Source of the DNA: JAPUDQ01 sp049644865
Lineage (GTDB): Bacteria; Patescibacteriota; Saccharimonadia; Saccharimonadales; Saccharimonadaceae
Reading direction: 5' to 3'
DNA length: 5,454 nt
NCBI GenBank assembly: GCA_049644865.1
Contig: JBARSV010000031.1
Location: 1-5,454, forward strand
The notes under the pieces are model-generated. The model did not search any database and had not been told where the DNA came from. It saw only the letters and a list, made by a program, of their open reading frames with translations. Positions 1-5,286 of the stretch are shown piece by piece. Made by a program: the position numbers and the translations under genes. Numbering within the stretch: position 1 is the stretch's first letter; every line of letters begins with the position of its first letter.

Positions 1-93
1 GCCTTCATACTGATGGCTACCGTGAGGTGAGGCAGCAGCCATCACTTTACCAACTAAATCTCCTTGGCGATCTATCTTTTTCGAGAGTATACC
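1..93 (-). CDS. Partial unassigned reading frame at left edge
   Basis: On the minus strand a frame is open from just after a TAA (94-96) to the window edge. Its last part reads RQGDLVGKVMAAASPHGSH, which looks protein-like, but I recognise no family. An ATG sits at 40-42 and a GTG at 43-45. An AAGGAG motif (60-65) is 17 nt before the ATG, too far for a normal ribosome site, so the start is undecided. A TATACT box (86-91) lies further upstream. If real, it would be the next gene after the S51 peptidase, in the same direction. The competing reading is a plus-strand frame open from the window edge to a TAA at 111-113, about 36 codons, which would converge on the peptidase gene. The sequence does not decide between them. 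Confidence 0.25.
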
Positions 94-116
94 TTAACGT
101 CAAGGAGGGTTAAAGT

Positions 117-758
117 TTAGGCTACGGTTTTCTCTTTACTACCATTCACGACAACAGCTTCGCCATCCCGAAGTGTCTTGAATGGTACGTCGTGTTCCTG
201 AAAATATGCAACAGCCTTATCAATATCTGCCGATTCAGGGTGATCTGACTTATAGTGCGGTGCAATAGCATAGTCTATAATGCCAAGACCCTCCCATATG
301 ATTTCTGAATCGTAGCCATCACCTAACTGGTCGGTTGGATCAACGAGCTCAATACCATGTAGTGATGGTGCAAGAACGCAAACGCCAGCGCTATAACCCG
401 CATAGACAACCGCCTCATCGCGAATCTGTTTGGCAACAATCCCATCGAAACCACTCAGCTTGTACGCGCGACGTAGCAAGAATACATTGCCGCCACGTAC
501 CCAGAAAATCCCAAACTTCTGGATTGCTTTCGCCAACTCATTCGGTTTGCCAAAGTACTGTCGTAGATCAAGTTCTTCTGGTTCAAGACCAAGCTCTTTG
601 AGCCCAGCAATCTCTCGCTGTAGGCGTTCGGTTCGGCTTTCAATATCTTTGTGATCTTGTGCGTTGGCAATCACTGCAACACGCTTGTTATCACCAATAA
701 GTGCAGTAAACTCTTCGGGGTGGTTACCGAAACCGTATGATGAGAGGTAAAGCCTCAT
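117..758 (-). CDS. Peptidase S51 (peptidase E-like) family serine peptidase
   Basis: This 213-residue cytoplasmic protein has the class-I glutamine-amidotransferase-like fold signatures of the S51 family (peptidase E, cyanophycinase relatives). The family typically cleaves dipeptides beginning with Asp, but substrates vary. Visible motifs: the N-terminal beta strand MRLYLSSYGFG, the glycine-rich FWVRGGNVF segment (85-93), the nucleophile elbow GYSAG with Ser123, and the histidine region APHYKSDHPES with His168 as likely catalytic base. Length matches bacterial peptidase E (about 210-230). The start is well supported: GGAGGG lies 7 nt upstream (766-771), inside the end of the GNAT gene, and the ATG overlaps the GNAT stop as ATGA (755-758), which implies translational coupling. 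It is the last recognised gene of the four-gene operon. The family is confident; true dipeptidase activity is inferred. Confidence 0.85.
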   Translation of the reverse strand: MRLYLSSYGFGNHPEEFTALIGDNKRVAVIANAQDHKDIESRTERLQREIAGLKELGLEPEELDLRQYFGKPNELAKAIQKFGIFWVRGGNVFLLRRAYKLSGFDGIVAKQIRDEAVVYAGYSAGVCVLAPSLHGIELVDPTDQLGDGYDSEIIWEGLGIIDYAIAPHYKSDHPESADIDKAVAYFQEHDVPFKTLRDGEAVVVNGSKEKTVA

Positions 759-1327
759 GCCTTAGCCCTCCGTACCATTTCAATCTCAGGTATCCGAGTA
801 TCACCATACACGTTACCCTCATCGACAATAGGAGTGTCTGTTTCTACAAAACCGAAACGCTTATAGAAGTTGATAGCATTCTGGTTGTAGCTGGCAACAG
901 CAAGATAAATATCTTCATCCGCCCCATGCCATGCAAGGGCTTTTTCCATGAGCTTGCCACCTACGCCTTTGCCCTGCATATCGGGTAGTACATATAGAGC
1001 ACCGATACGTCGCTTACCATCAATAATCCCTGGCGCTCCGACGCCAACAACTTTGCCGTTTTCGCGGGCAACGAATACCGCTCGTGAACCGTCAGTTGTT
1101 TCAATACTTTCACGCCAGCGCTGAATATTTTTTGGTATACGCTCGCCGTGTTCACCTTCGGTCCGTAGACGGATATCTTCTTCAGTTATACCGGCTTCAG
1201 CGTTTGGGTAGGTAGCCATCCAGGTTATGCGTAACAGCTCTGAGATTGCTTCAGCATCTTCAGGTTGAGCTGTTTCAACTACTATTGGTGGTTTTGTGAA
1301 TTCTTGGGTCATGGGGTTTTCGGTCAT
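755..1327 (-). CDS. GNAT family N-acetyltransferase
   Basis: This 190-residue protein transfers an acetyl group from acetyl-CoA to an amine of unknown identity. The GNAT core is clear: an N-terminal VVETAQPEDAEAISELLR strand-helix (16-33), then the helix with TWMATYPN (35-42) seen in this subgroup, strands around FVAREN-GKVVGVG (85-97), motif A at 111-127 with the acetyl-CoA loop QGKGVG (118-123), and motif B at 149-160 (NQNAINFYKRFGF). A second Met sits at residue 6, but the first ATG has GGAG 8 nt upstream (1336-1339), overlapping the end of the hydrolase gene, while the second has none, so I keep the first. The gene begins 5 nt after the hydrolase stop, and its TGA stop overlaps the peptidase start. 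The substrate cannot be read from sequence; the setting suggests small-molecule or peptide modification. Confidence 0.9.
   Translation of the reverse strand: MTENPMTQEFTKPPIVVETAQPEDAEAISELLRITWMATYPNAEAGITEEDIRLRTEGEHGERIPKNIQRWRESIETTDGSRAVFVARENGKVVGVGAPGIIDGKRRIGALYVLPDMQGKGVGGKLMEKALAWHGADEDIYLAVASYNQNAINFYKRFGFVETDTPIVDEGNVYGDTRIPEIEMVRRAKA
766..771 (-). promoter_or_regulatory. Shine-Dalgarno site of the S51 peptidase gene
   Basis: The minus strand reads GGAGGG 7 nt before the peptidase ATG, inside the last codons of the GNAT gene. It is the strongest ribosome site in the window and fixes the peptidase start. Confidence 0.7.
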
Positions 1328-1332
1328 TTTCC

Positions 1333-2205
1333 TTACTCCGACAAATTCTTATCAAGGAACGCATACGCATACTGCCGCATTTCAGGGGTGAACACGTGCT
1401 TACCTTCCCATATCTTTAACGCAACATTATCGCCAAGTGTGGGTTTAACCGAATCATACAGTTCTTGTGCTCCAAGACTCCACACATCATCATTGGTGGC
1501 AGATATCAGCAGCGGACAATCTTTAATGAGATTAACGATGTCTTTAATTTCATGCTTTTCCATAATGCCTGGAATACAAAACTCCATCTGAATACCAATA
1601 TCATGTGGCAGTGAATCCTTATACGACAGACAACAGCAGTTAGATACCGATGCCTTGATGCGGCTATCGAATGCCGGTAACCACAGCGCCATGCGACCGC
1701 CGTATGAGTGGCCGAGAAAGCCAATGCGCTCACTATCGACATCATCTCGGCTAATTAGATAGTCAATGCCTCTCATGGCATCAAACAACACCTTTGCCAT
1801 CAGTGTTTTACCTTGAATCAGTCGAACTGCTAGCTCGTGCCATTCTGAGCTGCCAGGACTTGCCCAGTTTCGTTCTTCAAAGGCAATAGCATCCGGTGCA
1901 AAGGTAATATACCCTCGCTCAGCGAGTTCACTGGCATAGGCTTGGTCAGGATTGCCCATAAGGCCGACGACTTCGCTTTTGCCGATATCAAACTCGCGAT
2001 TGTGTTGGTGATGACAAAAAATGGCTGGTGCCGGTGCAGTCAGATTTTTTGGCACGCAGACATATGCAGTCACCCTATCCCCAGCTTCAGCTTCGTAAGC
2101 AATCTTTTCTCTGATGTATGTTCCGCAGTCCACCTTCTCTATTGTTTCGGGAAGAATTGGTATTTGTTCCGGGAATGGGCCGAGTAGTTTAAATATTTCT
2201 TCCAT
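1333..2205 (-). CDS. Alpha/beta hydrolase, dienelactone-hydrolase-like
   Basis: This 290-residue cytoplasmic enzyme is likely an esterase or related hydrolase; the substrate is unknown. Domains in order: an N-terminal strand region (25-52) ending in YVCVPKN; a strand PAIFCHHQHNREFD (60-73) that probably supplies the oxyanion hole; ERGYITFAPDAIAFEERNW (96-114), typical of the dienelactone hydrolase and acetyl-xylan-esterase-like groups; the nucleophile elbow GFLGHSYGGRMALW (162-175) with Ser167; an acid strand LLISATNDDVW (232-242) with Asp239 or Asp240; and His270 in EGKHVF. Thus the whole Ser-Asp-His triad is present. No signal peptide is seen. The three consecutive cysteines at 190-192 are unusual. 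It follows the transporter gene by 21 nt. That gap has a GAGG 13 nt from the ATG (long spacing) and a perfect TATAAT 7 nt from the ATG, so an internal leaderless promoter is possible. Confidence 0.85.
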   Translation of the reverse strand: MEEIFKLLGPFPEQIPILPETIEKVDCGTYIREKIAYEAEAGDRVTAYVCVPKNLTAPAPAIFCHHQHNREFDIGKSEVVGLMGNPDQAYASELAERGYITFAPDAIAFEERNWASPGSSEWHELAVRLIQGKTLMAKVLFDAMRGIDYLISRDDVDSERIGFLGHSYGGRMALWLPAFDSRIKASVSNCCCLSYKDSLPHDIGIQMEFCIPGIMEKHEIKDIVNLIKDCPLLISATNDDVWSLGAQELYDSVKPTLGDNVALKIWEGKHVFTPEMRQYAYAFLDKNLSE

Positions 2206-2212
2206 AACTTTT

Positions 2213-2218
2213 ATTATA
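2213..2218 (-). promoter_or_regulatory. TATAAT box 7 nt before the hydrolase start
   Basis: The minus strand has a perfect TATAAT ending 7 nt before the hydrolase ATG, in the 21-nt gap behind the transporter gene. With that spacing the transcript would begin at or next to the start codon. No good -35 box is found at 16-19 nt (GGGCTA at 17), so it may be a weak internal promoter or chance in an AT-rich gap. Confidence 0.35.
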
Positions 2219-2226
2219 CCTCGTCA

Positions 2227-3090
2227 TTACGCTTGTAGCCCCAACACCGCCGCTCCAATTACAATCAAACATAATGCAATAATCTTTCGCCTACCCATAC
2301 CCTCGTTAAAGACCTTTGCACCTAATACAGCAGATAGTGTCGCAGACAAAGAACGAATAGCCGTTACATAGGCAATCGGACCAGTCGCAACCGCGCTAAA
2401 GTAAAGCATACCGGCAATGCCTTGAATAGTGCCGTTCTTGGCGATAAGTTTTATGTGTGGGTGGCGATATTTTCCGGGCGCAACAATCTGTGCATAGGTG
2501 AACTGTACGATTGCAGACGCCAGTGCCGCCCAAAATGCGTAGAATAACGGCGAACTTTCTAAAATTGCCACACTCCCGATTGTCGTGTGTAGCGAAATTG
2601 TGCCGACACCGAGTAACCCAAATCGCGTACCGCGATCGCTCCAAATATTGCGGAGTATATTGCCGTTACCACGACTGGTGTTGAGCGTGTAGACACCGCT
2701 AATGATAATCAAGACCGCAACGATTGCCGCCACACTCGGTATTTGACCGAGAAACAACGCACCAGTTACGAGCATAACCGCTGGATACAGTGATAGTAGC
2801 GGTGCAGTTTTTGATAACTGTCCGTGTTTCAGACTTTGCAGATACACCGCAGTATCCAGCGGAGCTGTGATACAAGTGCTAATGATGATACTTATCCAGA
2901 ACGCGAGCGATAGCGAGTGTTCTGGCAAAAAATGTCCAGTTACAATAGCGAGCAATCCTGTAATGGGTAGTGCAGCGGCTCTCATCATCCACGCAAGGTG
3001 AAGATGATGAACGTTATAACTCAAATGTTTGTCGTTCACTTTGCGAAACGACGCAAAAACAGAACTTAAAAATGCGTAAATAAACCACAT
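2227..3090 (-). CDS. EamA/DMT superfamily membrane transporter
   Basis: This 287-residue integral membrane protein has about ten hydrophobic segments: roughly 1-15, 33-53, 62-84, 93-114, 118-137, 157-178, 181-203, 220-240, 240-261 and 269-286. That is the two-times-five arrangement of EamA (drug/metabolite transporter) proteins, usually 280-300 residues. Family-like signs are the helix LSKTAPLLSLYPAVMLVTGALFLGQ-type segment near 92-116, its second-half counterpart IAYVTAIRSLSATLSAVLG (239-257) followed by a charged FNEGMGRRK loop (261-269), and the final ALCLIVIGAAVLG helix. Members export amino acids, nucleosides, polyamines or toxic compounds; the substrate here is unknown. The ATG has AGGA 9 nt upstream. 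It is the first gene of the operon and is read from a strong promoter at 3206-3234 through a leader of about 110 nt. Confidence 0.88.
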   Translation of the reverse strand: MWFIYAFLSSVFASFRKVNDKHLSYNVHHLHLAWMMRAAALPITGLLAIVTGHFLPEHSLSLAFWISIIISTCITAPLDTAVYLQSLKHGQLSKTAPLLSLYPAVMLVTGALFLGQIPSVAAIVAVLIIISGVYTLNTSRGNGNILRNIWSDRGTRFGLLGVGTISLHTTIGSVAILESSPLFYAFWAALASAIVQFTYAQIVAPGKYRHPHIKLIAKNGTIQGIAGMLYFSAVATGPIAYVTAIRSLSATLSAVLGAKVFNEGMGRRKIIALCLIVIGAAVLGLQA

Positions 3091-3147
3091 TTATATTTTT
3101 CCTTATGTTAGTTGTTTTTAGTAATCAAATAATAATTTCGAGTTGTT

Positions 3148-3170
3148 ACTTCCAAGAGATGGGCGGAAGT
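3148..3170 (-). promoter_or_regulatory. Hairpin in the leader of the transporter operon
   Basis: The arms ACTTCC (3148-3153) and GGAAGT (3165-3170) form a perfect 6-bp stem with an 11-nt loop inside the predicted 5' leader (3091-3199). No T run follows, so it is not an intrinsic terminator. It could be a leader structure or chance; I see no known riboswitch pattern. Confidence 0.3.
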
Positions 3171-3205
3171 AGATATATAAAAAGAGTATTAGCTTATTGA
3201 GAGAC

Positions 3206-3234
3206 ATTATGGCACTTATGGTAACAAATGTCAA
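3206..3234 (-). promoter_or_regulatory. Sigma70-type promoter of the transporter-hydrolase-GNAT-peptidase operon
   Basis: On the minus strand a perfect -35 box TTGACA (3229-3234) is followed by a 17-nt spacer and CATAAT (3206-3211), one mismatch from the -10 consensus. Transcription should begin near 3199, about 110 nt before the transporter ATG. No other promoter of this quality is visible before the operon. A 16-nt palindrome (3226-3241) covers the -35 box, suggesting repression at this site. Confidence 0.75.
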
Positions 3235-3241
3235 CACATTT
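3226..3241. promoter_or_regulatory. Operator-like palindrome over the operon -35 box
   Basis: AAATGT (3226-3231) and ACATTT (3236-3241) are perfect inverted arms around a 4-bp centre, CAAC. The -35 hexamer of the operon promoter lies wholly inside the palindrome, the classical place for a repressor site. No regulator gene is in the operon; the nearest helix-turn-helix protein is the one encoded at 3370-4146. Its role as operator is inferred. Confidence 0.45.
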
Positions 3242-3356
3242 TGCTTATTTTGGCAAAAATTCTCGATATTAGCGGTGCAATTCCGCTATGATTAACCACA
3301 AACTACCATTCCTGAAGCAATGGTGGGACTTTGCACATCTTGCAGATGAGCAAAGT
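3239..3356. repeat. Cluster of inverted repeats (four hairpins)
   Basis: Four perfect or near-perfect inverted repeats follow closely: TTTTGC/GCAAAA (3239-3258, 8-nt loop); TAGCGG/CCGCTA (3270-3288, 7-nt loop); ACCATT/AATGGT (3305-3324, 8-nt loop, extendable by a G-T and a C-G pair to 3303-3326); and ACTTTGC/GCAAAGT (3328-3356), whose interior adds a second stem CATCT/AGATG with a 3-nt loop after one mismatch. The first touches the operon palindrome at 3226-3241. The gap between the genes (3091-3369) holds these repeats plus the operon promoter and leader, and no convincing gene. The cluster could be a structured RNA, a termination region, a protein-binding or replication site, or an attachment site. 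Confidence 0.5.
3328..3356 (-). terminator. Strong hairpin just after the replication-relaxation-like gene
   Basis: It lies 13 nt beyond the stop codon of the gene at 3370-4146. The outer stem has 7 bp, then a mismatch, then 5 bp closed by a 3-nt loop, 12 bp in all. The position suits a transcript end, but no T run follows on the minus strand, so it is at best a non-canonical terminator or 3'-end stabilising structure. Confidence 0.35.
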
Positions 3357-3369
3357 GCTATTCTTCAAA

Positions 3370-4146
3370 TTACAATGGCAACGAGTGGTACTCTAATTCA
3401 TCATCCCAATCTACCTCATACGGTCGCAGCCAAATATCCTTCTCGCCACTCAATAAGCGTTCTGTGGTCGTCGTAAACACATCAAAATCTGAATAAAGAT
3501 CTGTCGTCATTCGTGTAACTCGTTTCTCGGTATTGTGGTTGCCGCAGATAAGTAGTAGATGAGGGTGAGTGTACTCATCGTGCTCGTCGACATAATCGAC
3601 ATAGTTGTTAATGCGTTTACGTATCTTCCAGCTTTCATACAGCGGTGGGAAGTATTCAACAAAGTAATCTGGAGTAGTGTCGTCCTTGCCTTCAAGTTTT
3701 GCGTAGAATGGCGGTGTCAGTGGAAATACGTCTGCTCCGAATTGGCACTTAGTGTAAAGAGCGAACTTCTTGCCGTAAGGCTTGCGGACAGCGCGCGCCA
3801 ATTTGCCGAGCAGGAACTGTTCGTCAATTTGTTCATCATCAAAGGTCTTGTTCTTGTAATGGAGCTGGGTTTTCTCGTAACCAGCCTTCTTCAGGTATCG
3901 GATACCTGCTGGTGCTAGATAGTAGATAACGGGGCGTTGTCTAAACCGGTATGTCTTGTCATAGAGCTTTACTAGGTAACCTTGTTCTACCAATACACTC
4001 AATCTCTCATATATCGTTGATCTATCTTTATCTAAACATTCTGCTAACAAATCACTACTAACAAACCTGTACTTCATTACTAAGAGCAACAATTCTACCT
4101 GACTACTTGAAATCTTATATCTAGTCTTTGGCTCGTATTTCCGCAT
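3370..4146 (-). CDS. Replication-relaxation family-like protein (winged-helix)
   Basis: This 258-residue protein starts with a winged helix-turn-helix (about 12-78): SSSQVELLLLVMKYRFVSSDLLAECL, then DRSTIYERLSVLVEQGYLVK as recognition helix and wing, and a strand YYLAPAGIRYLKKAGY (75-90). The second half has TPDYFVEYF (158-166), WKIRKRINNYVDYVDEH (173-189) and PHLLLICGN (195-203). This DxxxE, then lysine-rich helix, then hydrophobic strand order is what I associate with the replication-relaxation family of plasmid and integrative-element proteins, and it is loosely reminiscent of nuclease folds, without a clean catalytic ExK. Family members are thought to act in plasmid replication or mobilisation, but the biochemistry is poorly defined. 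AGGTG lies 5 nt before the ATG and supports this start. No relaxase or Rep partner is in view. It could instead be a transcription regulator. Confidence 0.65.
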   Translation of the reverse strand: MRKYEPKTRYKISSSQVELLLLVMKYRFVSSDLLAECLDKDRSTIYERLSVLVEQGYLVKLYDKTYRFRQRPVIYYLAPAGIRYLKKAGYEKTQLHYKNKTFDDEQIDEQFLLGKLARAVRKPYGKKFALYTKCQFGADVFPLTPPFYAKLEGKDDTTPDYFVEYFPPLYESWKIRKRINNYVDYVDEHDEYTHPHLLLICGNHNTEKRVTRMTTDLYSDFDVFTTTTERLLSGEKDIWLRPYEVDWDDELEYHSLPL

Positions 4147-4222
4147 CTACACACCTACTTATTTGTGTCTATATGTATATATAAAGAAAGGGAGAGTAAA
4201 AGTAAATAAATAACAGAGGTGG

Positions 4223-4240
4223 AAATAAGATAAATAAGAT
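4223..4240. repeat. Perfect 9-bp tandem repeat in AT-rich DNA
   Basis: AAATAAGAT occurs twice head to tail (4223-4231 and 4232-4240), with a looser AAATAAATAA run just before (around 4204). It sits upstream of the replication-relaxation-like gene in a strongly AT-rich stretch (4160-4250). Iteron or regulator-binding use is possible, but two copies are few, and the block may be simple low-complexity DNA. Confidence 0.4.
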
Positions 4241-4271
4241 ATTTGCATAGTGGGGATTTCATGAGACCCAA

Positions 4272-4301
4272 GTAACAACAGATGCAGTGTTGCTGTATAC
4301 T
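4272..4301 (+). promoter_or_regulatory. Leaderless promoter of the small IS gene
   Basis: TATACT (4296-4301), 5 of 6 consensus bases, ends 6 nt before the ATG at 4308. GTAACA (4272-4277), 4 of 6, lies 18 nt upstream as -35 box. No Shine-Dalgarno motif fits between the -10 box and the ATG, so the transcript should begin at or next to the start codon. Confidence 0.5.
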
Positions 4302-4307
4302 GGACAC

Positions 4308-4523
4308 ATGCCAAAAAGCAACGAAGAAATCCGTAAAAGCATTGCCGAGTGGGAGAAGAAACTGCCCGAGTCTGAGCGCAATCCTAACGCGAAGCAGCAC
4401 GTCGAGCAGATACTGAAACAGGCTGCGCAGCCGCTTGAATCAAAGCCGGGAAAGCCGCGACGTTCCGGTGGTTATACCGGAAAACAAACTCGTTCACGTA
4501 AAGCTGAAGATACTTCGGACTGA
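4308..4523 (+). CDS. Small hydrophilic protein, convergent with and overlapping the transposase
   Basis: This 71-residue, highly charged protein begins MPKSNEEIRKSIAEWEKKL. The first 40 or so residues should be helical (EIRKSIAEWEKKLPE, then NPNAKQHVEQILKQAAQP), followed by a basic, Gly/Pro/Ser-rich tail (KPGKPRRSGGYTGKQTRSRK). I do not recognise the family. An in-frame GTG lies 7 codons upstream at 4287, but it precedes the -10 box, so the ATG at 4308 is preferred. The last 140 bp (residues 25-71) are antisense to the conserved C-terminal part of the transposase, so the tail sequence is constrained by the other strand; the first 25 codons are free. It could be an IS accessory protein, a DNA- or RNA-binding regulator, or a host gene fragment joined to the IS. 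No transmembrane segment is present. Confidence 0.5.
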   Translation: MPKSNEEIRKSIAEWEKKLPESERNPNAKQHVEQILKQAAQPLESKPGKPRRSGGYTGKQTRSRKAEDTSD

Positions 4524-5280
4524 CACAGTGATATGTGCCATCTAAGGAACGCTTTAACTGTCCCCAGAAGCCCTCAATAGTATTGGTGTGCACACCAGAG
4601 CGGACATATTCCAACTTACTGTGGTTGACGAACTCGTGAGTAAAGCTTCGTTTAACGCGTGAATAGATGCGACTCTCGTCAGTCTGTAATACTGAACCTG
4701 GAAGAATGTTATCTCGCAGGAACGGAAGCGTGTTTGTAGCATTGGCTGACTTTGTTGCAAAGGCTTTTACCTTACCGACACCTTTTTGTTTCTCAACAAT
4801 GCCAACGACAGCCGATTTATTGTCGAACTTACGATCTAGCTTCGTCTTACCGCCAATATAGGTTTCATCTGCTTCGACAGTGCCGGAGAGAGGTGCGATA
4901 CCGTCTTGTTGCATCATGAGGCGGATTTGTTTCGCCATTCGCCACGCTGTCTTATACGTAACGCCAAGGTGTCGTTCAATTTCTTTAGCTGATACACCAT
5001 TCTTGCCAACACTGAATAGGTAGATGGCGTAGAACCATTTAGTCAGTGGCGTCTCTGACTTATGGAAGATAGTGTTAGCCAAGGGGCTAATTTGGTAGCC
5101 GCAGTCATTACAGGCGTAGCATTTACGATTACGAACACGGTAGTAGCGAGGCTCAACAACACCACATTGTGGGCAGGCTGGTAAGTTGCCGTAGGCGAGG
5201 TTAAACATGTAGTCCAGACAGGTGTCATCGTCTGGGAAGTCCAGATGGAACGTATCGATAGTATAGCGTTCAATCTTCAT
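4384..5280 (-). CDS. IS1595 family (ISXO2-like) transposase
   Basis: This 298-residue DDE-type transposase cuts and joins the ends of its own element. An N-terminal zinc ribbon has CPQC (36-39) paired with Cys54, Cys57 and Cys60 (KCYACNDC), followed by QISPLANTIFHKSETPLTKW (63-82), the family hallmark. A helix-turn-helix lies near 95-120 (GVSAKEIERHLGVTYKTAWR). The catalytic domain has VEADETYIGG with Asp138, VLQTDESRIY with Asp201, and HTNTIEGFWGQLKR with Asn233 and Glu236 as third acidic residue, then YVNEFVFRYNHRN (261-273). All key residues are present and the frame is intact, so it may be active. A basic C-terminal tail (RRAASR) follows. The ATG has no Shine-Dalgarno motif but sits 6 nt after a -10 box with a perfect -35, so translation is probably leaderless. 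Confidence 0.93.
   Translation of the reverse strand: MKIERYTIDTFHLDFPDDDTCLDYMFNLAYGNLPACPQCGVVEPRYYRVRNRKCYACNDCGYQISPLANTIFHKSETPLTKWFYAIYLFSVGKNGVSAKEIERHLGVTYKTAWRMAKQIRLMMQQDGIAPLSGTVEADETYIGGKTKLDRKFDNKSAVVGIVEKQKGVGKVKAFATKSANATNTLPFLRDNILPGSVLQTDESRIYSRVKRSFTHEFVNHSKLEYVRSGVHTNTIEGFWGQLKRSLDGTYHCVSPKYLQLYVNEFVFRYNHRNVAAFPALIQAAAQPVSVSARRAASR
4421..4432. repeat. 12-bp perfect palindrome in the coding overlap
   Basis: GGCTGCGCAGCC is its own reverse complement and lies where the transposase and the small gene overlap. The frames are set so that both strands read Ala-Ala-Gln-Pro here (transposase QAAAQP, small protein KQAAQP). It could pair in either transcript or bind a dimeric protein, or be chance. 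Confidence 0.45.
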
Positions 5281-5286
5281 ACTTCT

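Noticed and set aside
97..116. Intrinsic terminator after the S51 peptidase gene
   Set aside because: Only a 4-bp CCTT/AAGG stem is present and no T run follows on the minus strand.
335..654. Plus-strand frames of 74 and 88 codons over the S51 peptidase gene
   Set aside because: They are antisense to a well-supported gene, rich in Ser, Arg and His as expected from shadow frames, and have no domain signs.
1506..1745. Second minus-strand frame of 79 codons within the hydrolase gene
   Set aside because: The hydrolase frame carries the intact catalytic triad across this region; this frame is an offset shadow.
3219..3298. A full tRNA gene ending in the CCA at 3296-3298
   Set aside because: The 5' acceptor strand pairs at only about 5 of 7 positions, there is no D-arm with GG, and the middle hairpin has an 8-nt loop. 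Only the 3' portion looks tRNA-like.
3288..3476. Plus-strand frame of 62 codons
   Set aside because: More than half is antisense to the 3' end of the replication-relaxation-like gene, its start lies within the hairpin cluster, and no ribosome site or recognisable motif is present.
3559..3918. Plus-strand frame of 119 codons
   Set aside because: It lies wholly antisense to the replication-relaxation-like gene, with no ribosome site; its hydrophobic residues mirror the acidic and Lys codons of the real frame.
4155..4400. Minus-strand frame of 81 codons between the IS and the replication-relaxation-like gene
   Set aside because: It crosses AT-rich spacer and is antisense to the small gene; its Leu/Ile/Tyr-rich tail is typical of AT-rich non-coding DNA.
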